Below, piece after piece: positions 60,010 to 64,000 of a stretch of 64,000 nt of DNA. Below the pieces are notes generated by a model, which saw nothing but the letters and a program-made list of their open reading frames with translations, was not told the origin of the DNA and did not search any database. Both the position numbers and the translations under genes were made by a program. Origin of the DNA: Rhexocercosporidium sp. MPI-PUGE-AT-0058 (Eukaryota; Ascomycota; Leotiomycetes; Helotiales); assembly GCA_020746875.1 (NCBI GenBank), contig JAGTJL010000034.1:124001-188000 (forward strand), written 5' to 3'. Numbering within the stretch: the first letter of the stretch is position 1; every line of letters begins with the position of its first letter.

Positions 60010-63000
60010 ATGGCTCCATACCTGGCCTGGACGCCCTCATCAGGTATCCTCACTCCAACCACTGAACCAACAACTCCTCGCATTCACCATTCAGAGCTCT
60101 CACAACAAGATGATGGCTCCCAAGACATAGCTGTTGTAGGCATGGCCTGCCGTCTGCCTGGCAACAACAACAGCCCAGAAGAACTTTGGCAGTACATGCT
60201 GGACCAGAAAGTCGCTTCAGGAGAAATCCCACCGCTGCGATGGGAGGCATACGCCAGACGAGACTCCAGAAACCCTAAGGTAAGCCCAAAATTTCAGTGT
60301 CCTCAGCTTGACTTGGTCTGACCACGCCCAGATCCTCAAAAACACAACATCTAAAGGGTACTTTCTTCACAACATCGAAGACTTCGACTGCGGATTCTTC
60401 GGAATATCGCCCAAGGAAGCCCTGCTGATGGACCCCCAACAACGCATCTCCCTCGAAGTAGCATGGGAAGCCCTCGAGGACGCCGGTATCCCGCCTCAAA
60501 GCCTAGCCGGCTCCAACACAGCCTGCTTCATGGGAGTCAACAGTGATGACTACTCCAAACTCCTCCTTGAAGATCTCCCAGGTGTGGAGGCCTGGATGGG
60601 GATCGGTACAGCGTACTGTGGTGTCCCGAACCGTATATCATATTTGATGGATCTCAGAGGGCCATCTACAGCTGTTGATGCTGCTTGTGCTTCCTCCCTC
60701 GTTGCAATCCATCACGGTCGACAGTCCTTGCTGGCCAAGGAGACCGACCTTGCTATTGTGGGGGGTGTTAATGCGATGTGTGGCCCAGGTCTTACTCGTG
60801 TTCTTGACAAAGCCGGTGCCATTTCAAAAGACGGCATTTGCAGATCCTTTGACCACGAAGCCAATGGATACGGACGAGGAGAAGGTGCTGCTATCATTAT
60901 ACTCAAAAGGCTTGGTGATGCTATGCGAGATAGTGACAACGTGTTGGCTGTTCTGAAAGGATCTGCAGTTGGTCAAGATGGTCGTACGAATGGGATCATG
61001 GCTCCAAATGGTATTGCTCAAGAACTTGTTGCCCGCACAGCTCTGGGCACGATCGATCCGCTCAGTATCCAATACGTTGAAGCACACGCAACATCAACTT
61101 CCGTCGGCGACCCAGTTGAGATCACAGCGATGTCGAACTTGTACGGAAAGAACAGACTAGCCAAGTCACCTTGCTATATTGGTAGCGTCAAGCCTAATAT
61201 TGGACACCTCGAGGCTGGTGCTGGTGGAGTCGGGTTTATTAAGGCTGTTCTTGCCCTTCAAAAAGGAACCATCCCTCCCCAAGCTAATTTGAAATCCCTC
61301 AACCAAAAGATTGATTGGGAGAACGCTGGGATCAAGGTCCCTGAAAAAATCACCGATTGGCCAGATATTGACGGAGCAAAGAGAGCAGCTATCTGCTCAT
61401 ATGGCTATGGGGGAACCGTCTCACATGCTGTCATTGAGCAAGCTCCTCCTGTCATGAGACTGAAAACTGCAGTCAAGCAGAGTGATGAACCAACGGTGCT
61501 TCTCCTCACTTCAACCCACGAGAAACGAATTCCGATATTCGCCAAAACCATCCACAACTGGATGACCGGCGATGGCAGAGAAGTTTCCTCTTCTTCAGTT
61601 GGTGCCACTCTCGCTGCCCGCAGAGGGCACCACGACTTCAGAGCCGCGGTCGTCACTCAAACTCGCAAAGAAGCAATGGATCTCCTCAGCTCGTATGCTA
61701 CCGGGAACAAGAACACCCAAATCATCACCAGTCGAGTCATGAACAAGACATATACTAGAGTAGTCTGGATGTTTTCAGGTCACGGCGCACAGTGGGCAAA
61801 TATGGGGAAGGAGCTCCTTGCAAATGAACCAGTATTCCGCAATACCATCGAAGATCTCGCACCGAGAATTCAAGCCGAGGCAGGCTTTTGCGCAATTCAA
61901 GCCCTCAGCGCAGGAGATATTTCTACAACCGACAGAGTCCAGATCTTGACTTATGCCGTACAAGTAGCTCTCGCTTCCCTCCTCGAGTCAAAGGGTGCAA
62001 AACCAGATGCAATCATCGGCCATTCCGTTGGCGAGATCGCTGCAGCGGTTGTCGCTGATGCTCTAACTCCTGATGAAGGCGCAATCATTGTTTGCAGACG
62101 AGCTATCCTTTACCGCGAAGTAATGGGTAAAGGAGCAATGTGCCTAGTTAACCTTCCGATCTGTCAAGTCTCGCAACTGCTCGAAGGCAGACTAGATATT
62201 TACCCTGCGGTCGACTCTTCTCCAAGTTCATGCGTTGTAGCCGGATCAGTCGCAGCAGTGAGAGACTTCTCAGAAATCTGTGAGAAAGGAAAGATCAAGA
62301 TATTCCAAGTCAACTCGGACGTTGCATTTCACACGCCGCTCTTGAACCCAATAGCCGAGCCTCTCCTGGAGGCGCTGAGAACTGTTTCTTCCAAGGCGCC
62401 AAACATTCCTCTATACTCAACAGCTACCAAGAATCCCCGAGAACAAGCTCGGAGAGATGGTTGCTACTGGCTCCAGAATACTTTATCGCCTGTCCTTCTC
62501 CAGTCTGCAGTCAGAGCTGCTGTCGACGATGGCTACCGAATCTTCATGGAAGTTTCAAGCCACCCTGTCATTTCCCACTCCGTCAATGAGATAGTAATGG
62601 ATATGGACGTCGAAGAATATCTCGTAGCTCCAACTCTCCTTCGCAACAAATCATCTAGGCTCTGCGTGTTGAAGACTCTCGCAACTCTCTGGAGCAAAGG
62701 CGCATCCATCGACTGGAAAAGCTACTTCGACGGATTGGAATGGGCAAAAGGTGTCCCAAAGACCCAGTGGCAACACACACCGTTCTGGAAGAGAGTAGAA
62801 AGTGGGACCGGAACTTCAAGTCAGGTTCATGATGTCGACACCCATACACTTGTAGGCCAGCGCATTCCTGTCGCAGGTGAAACGAAGACAATATTTACCA
62901 CCAAACTGGAAGAGTCGACCAAGCCGTTCCCTGGAAACCATCCTATTCATGGAACAGAGATCATCCCCGCTGCTGTGCTTTTCAATACCTTTCTTGCCGC

Positions 63001-64000
63001 CACTGGTACTCGAACGCTGAGTAACATACATCTGCGCGTGCCTGTTGCAATCAGTGCCCCAAGAGATATTGAGATCATCGCTGATGGAGATTCTGTTCGC
63101 ATCATGTCTCGGCTCATTCTAACAGGGAACAGTAAAGCAGAGGTTGATCTCAACTCTTCGTGGCTCACGCACACTACTGCCAACACGAAGATTGGGGTCA
63201 ATGTAGAGGGTGGCAGCTTGAACATCGTAGACCTCGAATCCCGCATCAAGACAGAACTAAAGTCCTCATTCTCCATCGATTACCTCCTTGACGTAGGAGT
63301 CCCGGAAATGGGCTTCCCCTGGGCGGTCACTCGGCACATCGGGAATACAGAAGAGATGCTCGCTTGTGTCGATGTCTGCCCAGAGGTCAGAGACGGAGAT
63401 GACTTTCTTTGGAACTCCTCCTCCTGGGCTCCAGTTTTCGACGCAGCAACATCTATCGGCTCTTCCATCTTCTACGAGACTCCCCGTCTTCGTATGCCTG
63501 CCCAAGTGGATGAAGTTACCGTGTACCAAGATGCGGCACCTCCTAAGATCGCGTATATATATGTCCAGCGTTCCAAAGTCGCACTTGCCACCGATGTCAC
63601 TGTTGCAGCCGAAGATGGCCATATCCTTGCCAAATTCACCACGATGAGATTCGCGGAGATTGAAGGGGCCCTTGCGAATAGCGGAAGACTGGATGAGCTC
63701 GTCCATAGTGTCTCATGGATTCCTGCTCGTCTTGCAGAAACTTCGGCGGCACTTGAAGGAGCGGTGATTGTGGGCTCCAAAGACCAAAACATCGTCATCA
63801 AGTACTTACGACAACTGTCCAAACGCAGAATCTCAGCGGCTTGTGTTTCACTTGAGGAACTTAACCAGCACTTGAAGCTGAATGGGAACGAGTCAAAAGG
63901 TACCGTGATTGTCTACGTACCCGGATCGACTGACGGAATCAAAAACATTCAAAAGTCAGCAGAGAAGTCATGCTTCGAACTTCTCGAGATTGCCAAGCTC
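60010..64000 (+). CDS. Polyketide synthase, 6-methylsalicylic-acid-synthase type (partial)
   Basis: Exon 1 is 60010-60279; after a 52-base intron exon 2 (from 60332) stays open to the window edge, giving 1313 codons so far. Ketosynthase (about 40-470): [10 protein letters not shown], active Cys209 in [21 protein letters not shown] and [10 protein letters not shown]. Acyltransferase (about 575-880): [12 protein letters not shown] and Ser655 in GHSVGEIAA. Then comes the thioester-hydrolase/dehydratase-like domain (about 930-1230) with [16 protein letters not shown], where His960 matches the catalytic His of 6-MSAS enzymes. Ketoreductase and carrier domains should follow outside. Such iterative enzymes make 6-MSA from one acetyl and three malonyl units. 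Confidence 0.93.

Overview
This window comes from a filamentous ascomycete (Pezizomycotina). Genes are intron-rich, with short GT-AG introns mostly of 45-130 bases. The conserved genes are fungal orthologues: DED1, PRE1, RRP9, SAD1, a fungalysin protease and a GH5/CBM1 endoglucanase. Several transposons and gene relics carry C-to-T / G-to-A changes of the RIP type. A Leotiomycete is my best guess, but that is an impression from protein flavour and not a computed placement. I recognised no rRNA, tRNA or CRISPR array.

Region by region. Bases 1-6200 are a transposon and relic graveyard, with a full-length but RIP-degraded piggyBac-type element at 3229-5281 between broken gene fragments. 6860-7360 encodes a small cysteine-rich secreted protein. 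7.5-16.6 kb is gene-poor; it holds a G21 run, a 258-bp MITE with TA target duplication (9496-9753), two decayed genes of unknown function (11270-12702 minus, 13100-15090 plus) and an AT-rich insertion inside the second. 16.6-26.5 kb holds functional genes: an M36 fungalysin, an aldehyde dehydrogenase, a DUF4188 membrane protein and an inhibitor-I9-like secreted protein. 27.7-35.7 kb is again mixed: an aminoglycoside-phosphotransferase-like gene with one in-frame stop, a small Lys-rich relic, an SRPK-like kinase that seems to lack its catalytic loop, a pogo/Fot1 element with perfect 54-bp inverted repeats (32516-34370), and a small Trp-rich gene with one TGG-to-TAG stop.

37.4-54.5 kb is housekeeping and biomass degradation: a C2H2 zinc-finger protein, a secreted GH5 endoglucanase with an N-terminal cellulose-binding module, the DEAD-box helicase DED1 with an 18-base microexon, proteasome subunit PRE1 whose start codon is split by an intron, RRP9 divergent from PRE1, and SAD1.

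55.5-64 kb looks like the edge of a secondary-metabolite cluster. A polyketide synthase of the 6-methylsalicylic-acid-synthase type (60010 to beyond the window) is divergent from a salicylate-hydroxylase-like FAD monooxygenase (56908-58268). A broken Rossmann-fold gene lies just outside. If the pair works together, the enzyme would oxidise a salicylate-type polyketide, as inferred for known 6-MSA-derived pathways; the final product cannot be read from this window.
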